Assembly (NCBI GenBank): GCA_934047225.1 | Contig: OW203990.1 | Location: 23,167,045 to 23,231,044, forward strand | Length of the DNA: 64,000 nt | Direction of reading: 5' to 3' | Source: Ypsolopha sequella | Taxonomy: Eukaryota; Arthropoda; Insecta; Lepidoptera; Ypsolophidae | In this document: piece by piece, positions 45,334 through 55,985 of the stretch | Position numbering within the stretch: position 1 is the stretch's first letter | Layout of the letters: the number at the start of each line of letters is the position of its first letter | Program-made: the position numbers and the translations under genes | The notes under the pieces: model-generated | Database searches by the model: none | Told to the model about the DNA's origin: nothing | The model's input: the letters and a program-made list of their open reading frames with translations, nothing else

Positions 45334-45566
45334 GCCTCTGTGGTATAGTGGTTCGAGTACTCGACTAATACTAGACCGGCCGTCGCGGGTTCAAATCACG
45401 TGGGTGTACATTCGTGTTCAGTCTGCCTGCTTCGGGAGGCACGTTAACTTGTGGCTCCATTTGTGCCCCAAGTACCGGTGGGACATAATAATCGTCGGTG
45501 TACGAGTGTAGACTGTGAAACCGGAAACATCTCTGACACCCCTTCGGGGATTTATGTCGTGACAAG
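45334..45566 (+). mobile_element. tRNA-derived SINE, copy 1
   Basis: The 5' part has a Pol III A box (TGGTATAGTGGTTCGAG) and B box (GGGTTCAAATCACG) at tRNA-like spacing. The 3' part is GACACCCCTTCGGGGATTTA plus TGTCGTGACAAG. The tail matches copies at 53356-53706 and 36621-36665. It lies just 80 bp upstream of E10. Not a functional tRNA: the stems do not pair properly. Confidence 0.8.
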
Positions 45567-45645
45567 TATTTTTTAAATTTGTATTTAGTACAGAAAAACA
45601 AGTCATTGCCACCATTTAAAAGGAAAAATAAAATTTGTTTTGCAG

Positions 45646-45842
45646 GTTATGTAGTGCTGTCTAAGTCTAAACGCAATCGTCTAATGATGGAGGTAGGTCC
45701 GTATCGGTTCTACCAGCGCAAGGTGTCCTCAAATGGACGTATTCGATGGACCTGCGACAAGGAAAAAGTGAACAACTGTCGGGCAGCCATCATCACGCAG
45801 GATGACGTCATCGTTAAGACAACTAACGAACATGAACATTGA
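45646..45842 (+). CDS. mod(mdg4): FLYWCH alternative 3' exon E10 (mod(mdg4)-like)
   Basis: Starts after TTGTTTTGCAG ending at 45645, a strong acceptor, with two bases then Y-V-V-L-S-K-S-K-R-N-R-L. The finger shows MMEVGPYRFYQRK, IRWTC-x7-C (CDKEKVNNC), RAAIITQDDVIVK and NEHEH, then TGA. The usual G-N-P-V is R-N-R-L and the F-G is absent, so it is one of the more diverged members. The long in-frame stretch upstream of 45646 is the SINE-adjacent intron and not coding. Confidence 0.9.
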
Positions 45843-46767
45843 AACTGCTTCGGGGGCTCTACCGCGTAATTCTCATTTGTATCAACTTCAAGCAAATACA
45901 TGCGAAATTCAACGCGTGCAAAAGAGATGGCATGTTAGGTGGGCGTCCTCGCACGCACGTCAAATTTCAATCTCAAGTTGATGTTGATGAAAATGAGAAT
46001 TACGCGGTAGACCCACAGGTCAAACCTATCTTTAGTTTTGTTTAGCAAAATGCATGAGTTCTTATTTTCTGTTAAAGTCTGTTTCTAGGGCAGGTGGAAA
46101 AACTGTAAGCTTCAAAAGAAAACGATACGTATCGCTCGCCAATCTCGCCAAACAAATGATTGCGTTTCGTGGTACGGGGTCCAGTACAAAATGCGCAAAG
46201 GTCATCCAGCTGCCCTAGAAATAAACTTTGTAAATATTATGTTGCTTGTTTCTCTTTCGGATTTTCTATTACACGTATTTTTCAAGTTAATTTTATTATT
46301 TCCGGAAACTGGTATCGAATACGGTCGCTTTTATATATTTTTTTACTTAGCTTTTCCAAATAAGTTTTCTCTTACTTCAGGGGTTTGTAGCGTCGGAATA
46401 TTATTTGGAGGAATTTTGGATGTAGAGCTCGCGAAAAATCGATTCATGTGTTATTTGGATACGACCTGTAGTGGATGTTTAAATCTAGGGCATATGTTTG
46501 TGTTCTTATTTTGTAGATAAATATATGTCGTAGACAGATCGTAAAGCATGAAATCAAAAATCTTTCACCAAAAGTCGAAAATAGGAACGACGACGAACAG
46601 AGCGAGGAGGTGCGTGTTAGGTTTACATGGAAATAAATTTGGGGAGCCGAGCGAAGCGGCGCGACCGTTTAATTTTCAACAGAAATATGTAGTACCTACC
46701 TCGACAGATCATGATATGCCCCTTTCTACGATGTGCCGACGACATATATACTTAATTACGTATATGT
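45843..46767. other. Non-coding stretch between E10 and E11
   Basis: Several open frames of about 70-110 codons occur (for example 46191-46520), but their composition is erratic and no motif is recognised. I treat them as chance ORFs. Words such as ACGCGTGCAAAAGAGATGGC at 45910 recur near 45110. Confidence 0.4.
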
Positions 46768-47006
46768 AAGGTCTTTCAATTTAAATGGAAAGTAATTTAG
46801 GAGGTTGTTCAGTATCGTTAATACATCACATTCCACTGCAAAGGACTTTTTTTTGCGCGAACTTTTTCTTCACTTGTCCATACAAACTGAGTCAGCTGAT
46901 CGGACCACTTTTCGCCCAAAAAAAAAAATGCTTTGCAGTGGAATGTGATGTATTAACGATACTGAATCACCTCCTAAATTACTTTCCATTTAAATTGAAA
47001 GACCTT
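46768..47006. mobile_element. Foldback element 46 bp upstream of E11
   Basis: Left arm AAGGTCTTTCAATTTAAATG, then TAATTTAGGAGG and GTATCGTTAATACATCACAT. The right arm is the near-perfect complement, ending CATTTAAATTGAAAGACCTT. Arms of about 90 bp. Confidence 0.9.
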
Positions 47007-47053
47007 ATATATTAAAATATAATTATTATTTGTGTAATAAAAAAATGTTTTAG

Positions 47054-47256
47054 ATGTGATTTTCGTGCAGTCAAAATCAGGCTCCAAGGTTCTGTGCGTG
47101 GGCATCTATCGCTTCAATAGACGGAACAGCGGTCGACCATACTCTACTAGCCCGAAAGTGCTGTGGAGGTGCACGCGCAAGATGACAGGTTGTCGCGCCA
47201 CCGCCACCACGGTCGAGGACAAAGTTGTCAAATTTAATTACATACATAACCATTGA
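47054..47256 (+). CDS. mod(mdg4): FLYWCH alternative 3' exon E11 (mod(mdg4)-like)
   Basis: Starts after AATGTTTTAG ending at 47053, with two bases then V-I-F-V-Q-S-K-S-G-S-K. It shows VLCVGIYRFNRRN, a loop with PYSTS, VLWRC-x6-C (CTRKMTGC), RATATTVEDKVVK and IHNH, then TGA. The domain is complete and stops at HNH. GNPVI is replaced by GSKVL. The intron just before it is occupied by a hairpin-forming element, leaving only a short unique stretch with the polypyrimidine tract. Confidence 0.9.
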
Positions 47257-47760
47257 ATGTCCTTAATATCCGTGTATAATGTCCTTTTGAATGTCCTTAA
47301 TGGCAATGTGTAATAGGTGACCAACACTGTGTCCTAATTTTATTGTATACACATTCGATTTAAAATTGCAGGATATATAATATGGGGCTGCATAAATACT
47401 ATTCGTATTAAAATTTATATTAAATCAAAAAAAAAAATGGAATAATAGGTTTTACATATGAAATTGTCGAATATTTTTACAGATTTATGAATTCATAGTT
47501 CTTGTAATTCAATAGCTATTTCGATTATTTGTTTTCTGTTTGAAAGTTGATTTCAAGGTTGTACATCTACGTATTAAATTTTGTTTTTATTGTCAGTTTG
47601 ATTACCAAAATTAAAATTTCAAAAACAGTTCGTTTTAAATGCCATGCATTTCCATGATAAGATTCGTAATAATTTTTAAAGCCGACACTTTTCAAACATT
47701 AAATTAATGGTGCTGTTAGCTTAATGTTGTCTCATTATTCTCATATATTTGTTTTCATTT
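47257..47760. other. 3' flank of E11
   Basis: AT-rich. A small direct repeat, AATGTCCTTAAT, is at 47254-47300. No gene. Confidence 0.4.
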
Positions 47761-47915
47761 CCTCACACTATGCATTGAAAAACGTAGTATGATACCCGGG
47801 CGTAAAAGCAATACATTACTCGGTTACGTTTAAAACACTCGCTACGCTCGTGTTTTAAATCTTCCTCGTAATTTATTCCTTTTCGCCCTTGTAGCATAAA
47901 CTACTATTTTTCAAA
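47761..47915. repeat. Interspersed repeat, copy 2, inverted
   Basis: Inverse of 64-215: CCTCACACTATGCATTG...GTTTAAAACACTCGCTAC and GTAGCATAAACTACTATTT. About 47.6 kb from its partner. Confidence 0.75.
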
Positions 47916-49327
47916 ACAGGACACGGCCAAAACTATATTATGTAAGAAACGGGTCATCTGTAAAATACAGGATAGTTGGTCACCTAAAAGCCATGACACA
48001 TTTCACAATATTTGTGTTTCAAGCAATCATCCAGAAATTAAATTCATACCTACTTTAAATATTGCGTTATTTGAGCCTTCTGACATTTATTTATCTGCTA
48101 AAACTGATAATTAATGTTAAAATCAATAATTAAATGTAGTGACTACATCTTAATTTATCCTTAACTAGAGCGTCATTATCTCTGATCTTCAAGGGGGTAA
48201 AAGAACGATTCCCTGGGGGTAATAAGGCTGAAAAGTTCTTCGAAATTATGGAGAATGTAAAATAATACCAATACTCACAATGATTGGTATAAAAAAGTAG
48301 GTGTCTTCTTCTTAGAAAGTAGTAAAATTTTTGTGCTAGTTATTGTGGTAGGGTCTTGGGATCAAAGTGTTTGCTCTGAGCCTGGTTCCTTATCTCCTTT
48401 GCTGTCTTTATAGGCTTCTACCACAATATTTTTTAAATGAACAAATAAATAAATAATAAAATAAAAGATTCAATCAAAATAAAAAATAAAGAAATATGGG
48501 GCTATCAAACTTGCCATTTTTAGACAACTTTTGTCAAAGGCCAAAGCAGTTAGGAATTTGAAATATCGCCGCCGAAATGAAGTTTTAGGATTACGTTGCC
48601 GAATACTCAACCAACTTAATTTTGCAGCTTTTATGTCTAACAAAATTAGAGCATTACCTTTAAATAAATATCTAGTTTGAAATAATTTGTCATATTTACG
48701 GAACCCTAGGTGCGGTTAATACAGAAAAACGTGGCGAGGACGTGTGGCGGTGGCGGATAGTCAAAGTAACACAATATAAACCTTAATATTACTTACGCAG
48801 CATAGCGTCGTTTTTGTCGTAAGAAGAATTGCGCCCGCGCCTCCAGGCTACGACGACTTCCCGTCACTAAGTGACGCGCCACCGCCACAAAATACCAGGC
48901 CCGACTCGCACTTTGCCGGTTTTTGGTTTGTAATGCACTAAACAAATAATAATAATAAATAATGTTTGATAATAACCGCAACAGTTCCCAAAATATACAA
49001 TTAAGATATTTCTTTGGTTTTACCTTTATTTTAAAGAGTGGGTAAAGACCTGTACCCTATTAGGGCATAGAGGCATAGGGCATTACAAGACGGAAAAAGT
49101 TAGGAACTGCCGATTTTGAGAAAAAAACCAAAACTAAAGACAATTTGAATAAAAGTAAAATTCAATAGAATTAATACGTACTTATCTGTTATTTATTTAC
49201 AAATTATTTAATTTGAATATTCGATGTACAGACTCAACTTTTTCACTACTTTATTATAAGTGTAGATTTACTCACAAATTGTTTTTGAAAACGGTAACAA
49301 TCAAATATGTGTTAACTATTTCAACAG
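47916..49327. other. Non-coding stretch upstream of E12
   Basis: Contains a fragment of the AGGGTTCC-type repeat end (CCCGACTCGCACTTTGCCGG) at 48900-48920 and short direct repeats. No gene. The E12 acceptor tract is ATTTCAACAG. Confidence 0.4.
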
Positions 49328-49524
49328 GGCCGGTGGTGTTCGGAACGTCCAGATACGGCAACCCCACGATGCAGATTGGGAACCACAGATTCAACAAGCG
49401 TTGTGACAGTAAGGGACCTCAGTTCACCTGGACTTGTGTCAAGTCAAGGTCGAGTGGCTGTAGGTCCAAGGTCATCACTGTGGAAGATGAGCTTATTGGA
49501 TATAACAGTTATCATAATCATTAA
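49328..49524 (+). CDS. mod(mdg4): FLYWCH alternative 3' exon E12 (mod(mdg4)-like)
   Basis: Starts after ACTATTTCAACAG ending at 49327, with two bases then P-V-V-F-G-T-S-R-Y-G-N-P. It shows TMQIGNHRFNKRC, FTWTC-x7-C (CVKSRSSGC), RSKVITVEDELIG and YHNH, then TAA. The canonical TT(I/V)(D/E)DVI segment is altered to TVEDELI. Upstream in-frame sequence from 49213 is intronic. The domain is complete and likely functional. Confidence 0.9.
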
Positions 49525-50644
49525 GGCTTAGTTATAGTTATCTGCTATGCAACTGTCGTGCTCTCTTATTTAAAGCTATATTTAAAATTATAAATTTATT
49601 TTATTTTATTTTAATTTAATATTATTTTAAATTTATAATTATTTAATGTTATTAAATTATAATTATATTATTTAACATACCGCTTAGATAACCAACCAGC
49701 GACTATCTTCTTTTGCTTTGGGCTAGGCAAAGGGTATCTCTATCTTGCAGCCTGGAATGCTCCCATAGATCACCTTCAATAAGGGTAGTCCGTAAATTAC
49801 CTGATAATTATAGTGAACAGTTAGGTGAAAATAAAAAAAGCCTCTCTTTTTTATGAAATTGTAATTTGAAAAGATGGTCGTAGATAAGTATTGTGTCAAA
49901 CTGTGACATAAGTAGCCATTGGGACACTCGCACACCCAATTACGAAACTCAGCTTCGCTTCGTTTAATTAACAAGCACTTGGACCCTTGGACCCTCTAAG
50001 ATGCTAGTAGCTTAGGATATTGTGTGGGGGGGGGGGGGGGGGGGTGGTTGACACATTCGGTCAGCTATTTATTTACTGAAGGAGAAAAAACAGTAATAGA
50101 TACAGCTTTGACTCAATAACTGATAGATAAATAAGTGTAGTAATATCTATTTCCTTAACATTCTCACAGATTGTTTTAGATAAGTAAAATTAAGGCAGAT
50201 ATGAAAGTAACAAGTATATTTAGGTGTTTTAAACTTAATAATAACTTAACTAGCTTAAAAGTAGGCATGCACATGCAATCTTTAAAATATAAATGAGTGT
50301 GTGGAAAATGAAACCTATATTAAAAAAAAGTAGTTTTTAACGCATTCTTTATTTTTTTAAAGTAATCCGTGAGCAGTTAAATAATAAGATTAAGAATAAA
50401 AAACATTTATTGCCAAATACACACAAAAAAAGAAAAAACACACAAACAGTTCGTACTTAAAGAAGTCGATGTTCAAAATATTATCATTATAATAGTTGCA
50501 CATGCAATATATCGAGGCTCTTTTGCCATTCTGTGTTCTAGTCCTTCTGAAATAAAACAAATAGGTACTTTGATTAAGTGCTACGCTGACGGAGACTTGG
50601 AAGACGAAAATCAACTTATCCCAGTTGTTTTTTACATAGAATTT
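49525..50644. other. 3' flank of E12 with a G-tract
   Basis: No gene. A G-run of about 18 bases lies near 50027-50045. Long AT-only stretches occur at 49575-49680. Confidence 0.45.
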
Positions 50645-51129
50645 ATTTTGTTTAGTTTCACTTTACAATAATCTCTGTTCGATGTTCTAGCGAAGGATTA
50701 ATCGCCAATTTATCAACTCAGCAGCAATATCTAATTTCTGTCACCAGTAACAGTAACCGTTACTAAAACTGTACGTACGTATGGGAACCGTATAAAGATT
50801 ATAATATTTTTTAAATGTTAAGTAAATATAGGTTCATCTTGTGGAAATTACGCTTGAAGCTATACTTATATAATAGCTTCTATTATGTAGTATAAATGCC
50901 GATAATTCAGTGTGGAAAATATATTCAGTAACTAATATACTTACCTAGTTTGAATTCGCGTCGACTGTACCTATACATTAAGGCGATATACCGAGATAGT
51001 AACGCAATATTTTACCTAGTAGCATATTACAGTAATTGAAGATTAAAGGGTAATTTTTGTAACAAAGTGAAACCGTTATTTTTTTCTGAATTGTAATTTC
51101 ATAGAGGTATATGTATATGTCGTAGGAAA
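50645..51129 (+). repeat. Segmental duplication block, copy 1 (E13 upstream)
   Basis: Starts TTTCACTTTACAATAATCTC and GTTCGATGTTCTAG. Continues GTCACCAGTAACAGTAACCG, CGTATGGGAACCGTATAAAG and GCTTCTATTATGTAGTAT. The same order recurs at 51960 and 52968, each followed by a FLYWCH exon. Confidence 0.85.
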
Positions 51130-51387
51130 ATAGTAAAATTCCGCCATTCCGAAACGGCGTCGTCAGTTTCTTAACTTTTGCTATTTGATGGATCTTCGGA
51201 ATTTAGTAGAATTCGGCATTTTATAGTTTGCCTCAGCATACAGTAATTCTGTTAGAACTATTGATTGTCGTCCCGCTACGCTCCGTTTCGCTCGGCTCCC
51301 AATATGTACTAACGTGTAAACGAACGGCAAATTGAAAAACAGCTGACGTTTAGCAACTGACGACGCCGTTTATAAATGACGGAATTT

Positions 51388-51424
<37 letters not shown>
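51130..51424. mobile_element. Foldback element plus (TA)n inside duplication copy 1
   Basis: GTAAAATTCCGCCATT...ACGGCGTCGTCAGTT pairs with AACTGACGACGCCGTT...GACGGAATTTTAC. It is followed by (TA)n at 51391-51424. It is absent from copies 2 and 3, so it inserted after the duplication. Confidence 0.8.
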
Positions 51425-51428
<4 letters not shown>

Positions 51429-51600
51429 GATAAACAGAACCCTTAATACGCAAAATGCCTTAATTACGGGTAATATAAACAATTTATAATTTTCGCGGGT
51501 TTGAGAAATTTGTTCAATGCAATATTCATTTAATGATACCAGGTCCTGTACATTTACACTCGGTAAATACATTTGTTAACATAAAAACCAAACGTTGCAG

Positions 51601-51791
51601 TAAAGTTCGAGCAGACACGTTTCGGGAACCCAGTGATAGTGTACGGTCAGTACCGGTTCAATCGGTGGACTGGCAGCAGGGGCACCGTGACGAGGTGGAC
51701 CTGCGGGAAGAAACAGCACGGGTGTCGCGCCACCGTACACACTGTCGATGACGTCATAGTCAAGTCTAAACACGACCACAACCATACGTGA
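51601..51791 (+). CDS. mod(mdg4): FLYWCH alternative 3' exon E13, member of triplicated set
   Basis: Starts after AACGTTGCAG ending at 51600, with TTGTTAACAT as a likely branch site. It reads (G)TA = V then K-F-E-Q-T-R-F-G-N-P. It shows VIVYGQYRFNRWTGS, RWTC-x6-C (CGKKQHGC), RATVHTVDDVIVK and HDHNHT, then TGA. No in-frame ATG, so it is only seen by splicing. By my alignment it differs from E14 at 7 of 63 residues and from E15 at 13. The residue after VYG (Q, P or R) and the loop after the first Cys vary most. F-E replaces the usual F-G at the N-terminus. Confidence 0.92.
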
Positions 51792-51959
51792 ATTGAGCTA
51801 GGAAATGATCGTGGTGTCATGGTTTTGGTATTTTTACACTTATGCTTACTAGCCTAAGTGTCTACTCCTCTATTTGCATAATCCCTCTGCTAGTTCTTGT
51901 CTTAAATTTATTGTTTAAGAAATATTCCAGTTGTTTCTTACACCGAATATTTTTGGTGT

Positions 51960-52500
51960 GGTTTCACTTTGTAATGATCTCTGTTCGATGTTATAGAGAA
52001 GGATAAATTGCCAATTATCAACTCAACAGAAATATCCAGTTTCTGTCACCAGTAACCGTTACTACTACTGTTCGTACGTATGGGAATTGTATAAAGAATA
52101 TACTTACATTTTTAAATGTGTAGTAAATATAGGTATATCTTCTGGAAATTACGTTTGAAGCTATATTTGAATGGCTTCTATTATGTAGTACGACATGTAT
52201 GCCTTATAATTCAGTATAATTTCAACTCGCATTGAACACATTAAGGCGACATAGGTACTGAGATCGAAATGCAATATTTTACGTAGAAGCATATTAGTGT
52301 AATTGAAAATTATAAGGTAATTTTTTTATCAAAGTGAAACCGTTATTTTTTTCTGAATTGTTACTGAATATATAGATAAACTAAAATTAAATAGACCTGA
52401 AAAATATATGAAAATAGCAAATGATAAACAGAACTCCTTATACACAAAATTTATTTATTACGAGTATTATAATTTTTTTTTTATTTGCGCGTGTATGTAT
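51960..52500 (+). repeat. Segmental duplication block, copy 2 (E14 upstream)
   Basis: Same word order as 50645-51129 (GTTTCACTTTGTAATGATCT, GTTCGATGTTATAG, GTCACCAGTAACCGTTACTA). Continues through AAAGTGAAACCGTTATTTTT to the sequence before E14. Confidence 0.85.
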
Positions 52501-52614
52501 TTTTGGAAACGTTGTTTAGTATACTCAGTAGAGTAAAAACTTCATTAAAAGATACCTGTACTTTTACACTCTGTATAATAATACATTTGCTAACATAAAA
52601 ACTATACGTTGCAG

Positions 52615-52805
52615 TAAAATTCGAGCAGACACGTTTCGGGAACCCAGTGATAGTGTACGGCCCGTACCGGTTCAATCGGTGGAGTGGCAGCAGGGGCGCT
52701 GTGACGAGGTGGACCTGCGTGAAGAACCAGCACGGTTGTCGCGCCACCGTACACACTGTCGATGACGTCATTGTCAAGTCCAACCACGACCACAACCATG
52801 CGTGA
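52615..52805 (+). CDS. mod(mdg4): FLYWCH alternative 3' exon E14, member of triplicated set
   Basis: Starts after TACGTTGCAG ending at 52614, with branch-site candidate TTGCTAACAT 28 bases earlier. It reads V-K-F-E-Q-T-R-F-G-N-P, then VIVYGPYRFNRWSGS, RWTC-x6-C (CVKNQHGC), RATVHTVDDVIVK and HDHNHA, then TGA. The acceptor region is shared with E13 and E15 through the duplication, so it should be spliced with similar strength. No in-frame ATG. The long minus-strand ORF here is a shadow. Confidence 0.92.
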
Positions 52806-52967
52806 ATCAAGCGAAGACATGATCGTGCTGGTGTCATGGTTTTTGTAGGTTTACACTTACGCTTACTAGCTTAACTGTGTACTCCTCTATTTGTCTAAAT
52901 ACCTCAACTGGTTCTTGTCTGTAATTTATATCCCAGTTGATTCTTACACCGAATATTTTTTGTGTAG

Positions 52968-53355
52968 TTTCACTTTGTAATGATCTCTGTTCGATGTTCC
53001 AGAGAAAGATAAATTGCTAATTATCAACTCGACAGAAATATCTAGTTTTTGTCACCAGTAACCGTTACTAAAACTTTACGTGCGTATGGGAATTGGGAAC
53101 CGTATAAAGAATACAATATTTTTTAAATGTTTAGTAAATAGTTATAGATATATCTTGAGGAAATTAAGTTTGAAGCTATATTTTTCATGGCTTCTATTAT
53201 GTAGTGTAAATTCCTGATAATTCAGTATTGAAATGATCAGTAACTATAGCTAGTTTCAACTCGCATCGACTGTACACATTAAGACGACGTACCAAGATCG
53301 AAATGCAATATTTTACGTAGAGGCATATTAGTGTAATTGAAAATTACAAATTAAA
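52968..53355 (+). repeat. Segmental duplication block, copy 3 (E15 upstream), split by a SINE
   Basis: GTTTCACTTTGTAATGATCT through GCATATTAGTGTAATTGAAA matches copies 1 and 2. The rest of the block resumes after the SINE at 53707 and again at about 54005 (CCAAAGTGAAACCGTTATTT), showing an extra internal duplication. Confidence 0.85.
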
Positions 53356-53706
53356 GCGGCGGTAGCTTAGAGGTAGAATGCTGAACTCTCAATCTTCAGA
53401 TCCAGGTTCGATCCCTGGTCGGGCATGCACCAATGAATTTATCGGAAATTATGTGCTTAGTATATGTTCTTACTTACCACTTGCTGAACGGTAAAGGAAA
53501 ACATCGTAAGGAAACCTGCATGCCCTAAAAACGTGTATTTGTGCCCGAAGCACGGCGTTAGAACTCACCACTCATCACGTTGGGGCGTAAAAATCGACGG
53601 TGAAATGCGGATGTACCGAGTGTGGACTTTGACTTGCATTTCACAGCTCACACTTGGAGCACATCTGACACCCCTCGGGAATTCATGTCGTGACGATATA
53701 TATTTT
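53356..53706 (+). mobile_element. tRNA-derived SINE, copy 2, with target duplication
   Basis: Begins GCGGCGGTAGCTTAGAGG (A box) with B box GGTTCGATCCCTGG. The tail is GACACCCCTCGGGAATTCAT plus GTCGTGACGAT. It is flanked by the 11-bp direct repeat ATTGAAAATTA (53336-53346 and 53707-53717). It inserted into duplication copy 3. Confidence 0.9.
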
Positions 53707-53775
53707 ATTGAAAATTAAAAGGTACATTTTTTACCAAAGTGAAACCGTTATTTTTTTCCCTAATTCTAATTGAAT

Positions 53776-53809
<34 letters not shown>

Positions 53810-53810
53810 C

Positions 53811-53888
<78 letters not shown>
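53776..53888. repeat. (GAT)n microsatellite
   Basis: About 37 trinucleotide units with one C interruption near 53809. Gives spurious poly-Asp and poly-Ser ORFs on the two strands. Confidence 0.97.
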
Positions 53889-54274
53889 ATCCTCCTCATC
53901 ATAATCCGACGACGGCGACCTCATTGGTTTGTAGCTTTGTAGGACTTGTTCGTCGATGAGCGAACTCGCGAAACCCAGCTTGTTTTTAAAGTCCGATTAC
54001 AGCAAAAATTAAAAGGTTTTTTTTTTACCAAAGTGAAACCGTTATTTTTTTCTGAATTGTAATTGAATATGTAGACAGGGTGATAAACATAACCTCTTAT
54101 ACACTAATAATTAAGGATATTAAAAAAACACTTTTTATTTCCGCGGGTATTTATTCATTTCTTTGGGAAAGATCCTCAGTATGCTCAGTAGAGTACGTAG
54201 TTACATATAGAGATACCTGTACTTTTACACCCGGTATAATACATTTTTGTTAACACAAAAACAAAACGTTGCAG

Positions 54275-54465
54275 TAAGATTCGAGCAGACTCGTTTCGGG
54301 AACCCAGTGATAGTGTACGGTCGGCACCGGTTCAATCGGTGGAGTGGCAGCAAGGGCGCCATAACAAGGTGGACCTGCGTGAAGAAACGGCACGGGTGTC
54401 GCGCCACCGTACACACTGTCGATGACGTCATAGTCAAGTACAACCACAACCACAATCATGCATGA
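54275..54465 (+). CDS. mod(mdg4): FLYWCH alternative 3' exon E15, member of triplicated set
   Basis: Starts after AACGTTGCAG ending at 54274, preceded by TTGTTAACAC. It reads V-R-F-E-Q-T-R-F-G-N-P, then VIVYGRHRFNRWSGS, RWTC-x6-C (CVKKRHGC), RATVHTVDDVIVK and HNHNHA, then TGA. The most diverged of the triplet: YRFN has become HRFN and the segment before HNH is KYNHNHNHA. A small repeat of the duplicated block (GTGAAACCGCTATTTTTTTC) continues after the exon at 54535. Confidence 0.92.
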
Positions 54466-55059
54466 AACAAGCTGCTCGTGCTGGTGTCATGGTTTTGGTA
54501 GTTTTACACGTATACTTACTAGCCTTGCTAGTGTGAAACCGCTATTTTTTTCTGAATTGTAATTAAAAATATAAATAGGGTGATAAACAGAACCCCTTTA
54601 AAAAAAAATATCAATTACTATTATTGAATATTATAAAACAATTTTTTTATGAAAAATTTACTCAAATCTTAAGCGTTCAATGTATGCATTAAAAATTCGG
54701 TGGACAGGTATGGTGCAGAAATTCGACGGTTCAGGATAAGTACCCCGGTGGCGCACTTACATGTAAGCAAGAGATCGAGGTATTAATCCTGGACCGAAGA
54801 ACTTTTTCATATTTTTTTAATTGTGTTTTGTTTCTGATTTATTTTTTAAGTAATTATTAATATGTAAAACACCATTGTCGATGAAAATTGTAGGGAACAG
54901 TAACGAGTTCTCAAAGCTCTATCCTCAAACGATATTAATTATCCCAAGTATATATTTATCTCTATTGTGTTGTCAATAAACATTTGAGTTCTATTTGATT
55001 TAATTTATATCAATCTCTTTATGATGATGATTTATGATAAATCTTTATTTATGATATAT

Positions 55060-55165
55060 TAATTTCTTTGAACTTTTCTCTTAATGAATCCCGGTGCTTC
55101 ATATTATAAATAGCCCGAATTGCTCTCTTCTGCAAAACAAAGACTGCGTCTGTATCCGCGGCTCT
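55060..55165 (-). pseudogene. LINE reverse transcriptase C-terminal fragment
   Basis: The minus strand reads ADTDAVFVLQKRAIRAIYN, followed by MKHRDSLREKFKEINI. This is the (L/V)QKRAIR motif found downstream of the RT domain in jockey/R1/CR1-type LINEs. Short and isolated. Confidence 0.75.
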
Positions 55166-55910
55166 ACACTACTTTATCTTCACTCATGCAATAGGTTGTT
55201 ATGTACCTGCTTCCAGTCCAAAAATTATTGATAAAATCAAATCCGTTTTTGATTTTTCTGGTAAATAAGGTCCGTCTTTTTCGTCGCTGTTTCCAGAATG
55301 TCAGGTGTAGTCAAATTATCATCGTTATAGCTCACTGCTATCAGCCATTTTAGACCAAATTAAACTTTTGACCCATGAAAAAGAAATTAAATTATCCGTA
55401 AACTATGGCGGCAATATGCTCTAGCTCTAAAGCGTCAACCAAGGAAAGTGCAATTGTCCACCCTAGCTAGCGTATATCCTAAGTCTATGGTCTACTCACT
55501 TCACCATAGACAATAAATGGCCGAAAATAAATTGAAATATAACCTCCTTCTAAACTCGTCCTAACTTCTTACCTCCTTAATTTGGCGGGTATTGTTTTGA
55601 GTATATCCTTAGTCTATGGTTTTGTACGTGTAGGCAATTTCATATTAAACCTCTTTGGTATAAGATAAAAACCTCAATCGTGACAGTATGGAATAAGTTC
55701 CCTTTGCCTTCTAACTTAGTGTAACTGTACTTTTATAGCAGAAAAAGCATTAGTTTGTTAAGAAAACTGAACTTTTATTTAATTCTTTTTCTTTAACCGT
55801 CGTAAAAACTTTCGTAAAAAAAAATTGTCATTATGCACTATTTTTAAGTTTATAATCGGGATTTTACCATACGAGTGTAGATAAAATCAGTAAACGAAAT
55901 ATTGACCGCG
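55166..55910. other. Non-coding stretch
   Basis: No gene recognised. The words TCCTAAGTCTATGGT and TCCTTAGTCTATGGT recur at 55475 and 55605, suggesting a small element. Confidence 0.4.
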
Positions 55911-55985
55911 TAAAATCATCACAATCGGGGCTACTCGCTTAATTTTAATTAAAATGAAGCGAGTAGCCCCGATTTTGATGATTTT
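55911..55985. repeat. Near-perfect hairpin
   Basis: AAAATCATCACAATCGGGGC plus TACTCGCTT pairs with AAGCGAGTAGCCCCGATTTT plus GATGATTTT around an AATTTTAATTAAAATG loop. A second hairpin (GTGGCCAAGTGGCCAGTAT/ATACTGGCCACTTG) is at about 56210-56276. Confidence 0.85.

Noticed and set aside
45334..45410. Functional tRNA gene
   Set aside because: A and B boxes are present, but the cloverleaf stems do not pair, and the 3' extension matches a repeat family, so it is a SINE. The same holds for 53356-53430.
45579..45645. Upstream extension of E10 as coding
   Set aside because: It crosses the strong acceptor TTGTTTTGCAG, and the residues before it match nothing in sister exons.
46191..46520. 109-codon ORF between E10 and E11
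   Set aside because: No motif, and erratic composition rich in Phe and Leu from AT-rich DNA. Likely chance.
53739..53942. Poly-Asp and poly-Ser ORFs on the two strands
   Set aside because: They are translations of a (GAT)n microsatellite.
51576..54459. Minus-strand ORFs opposite E13-E15
   Set aside because: Antisense shadows that recur only because the exons are duplicated.
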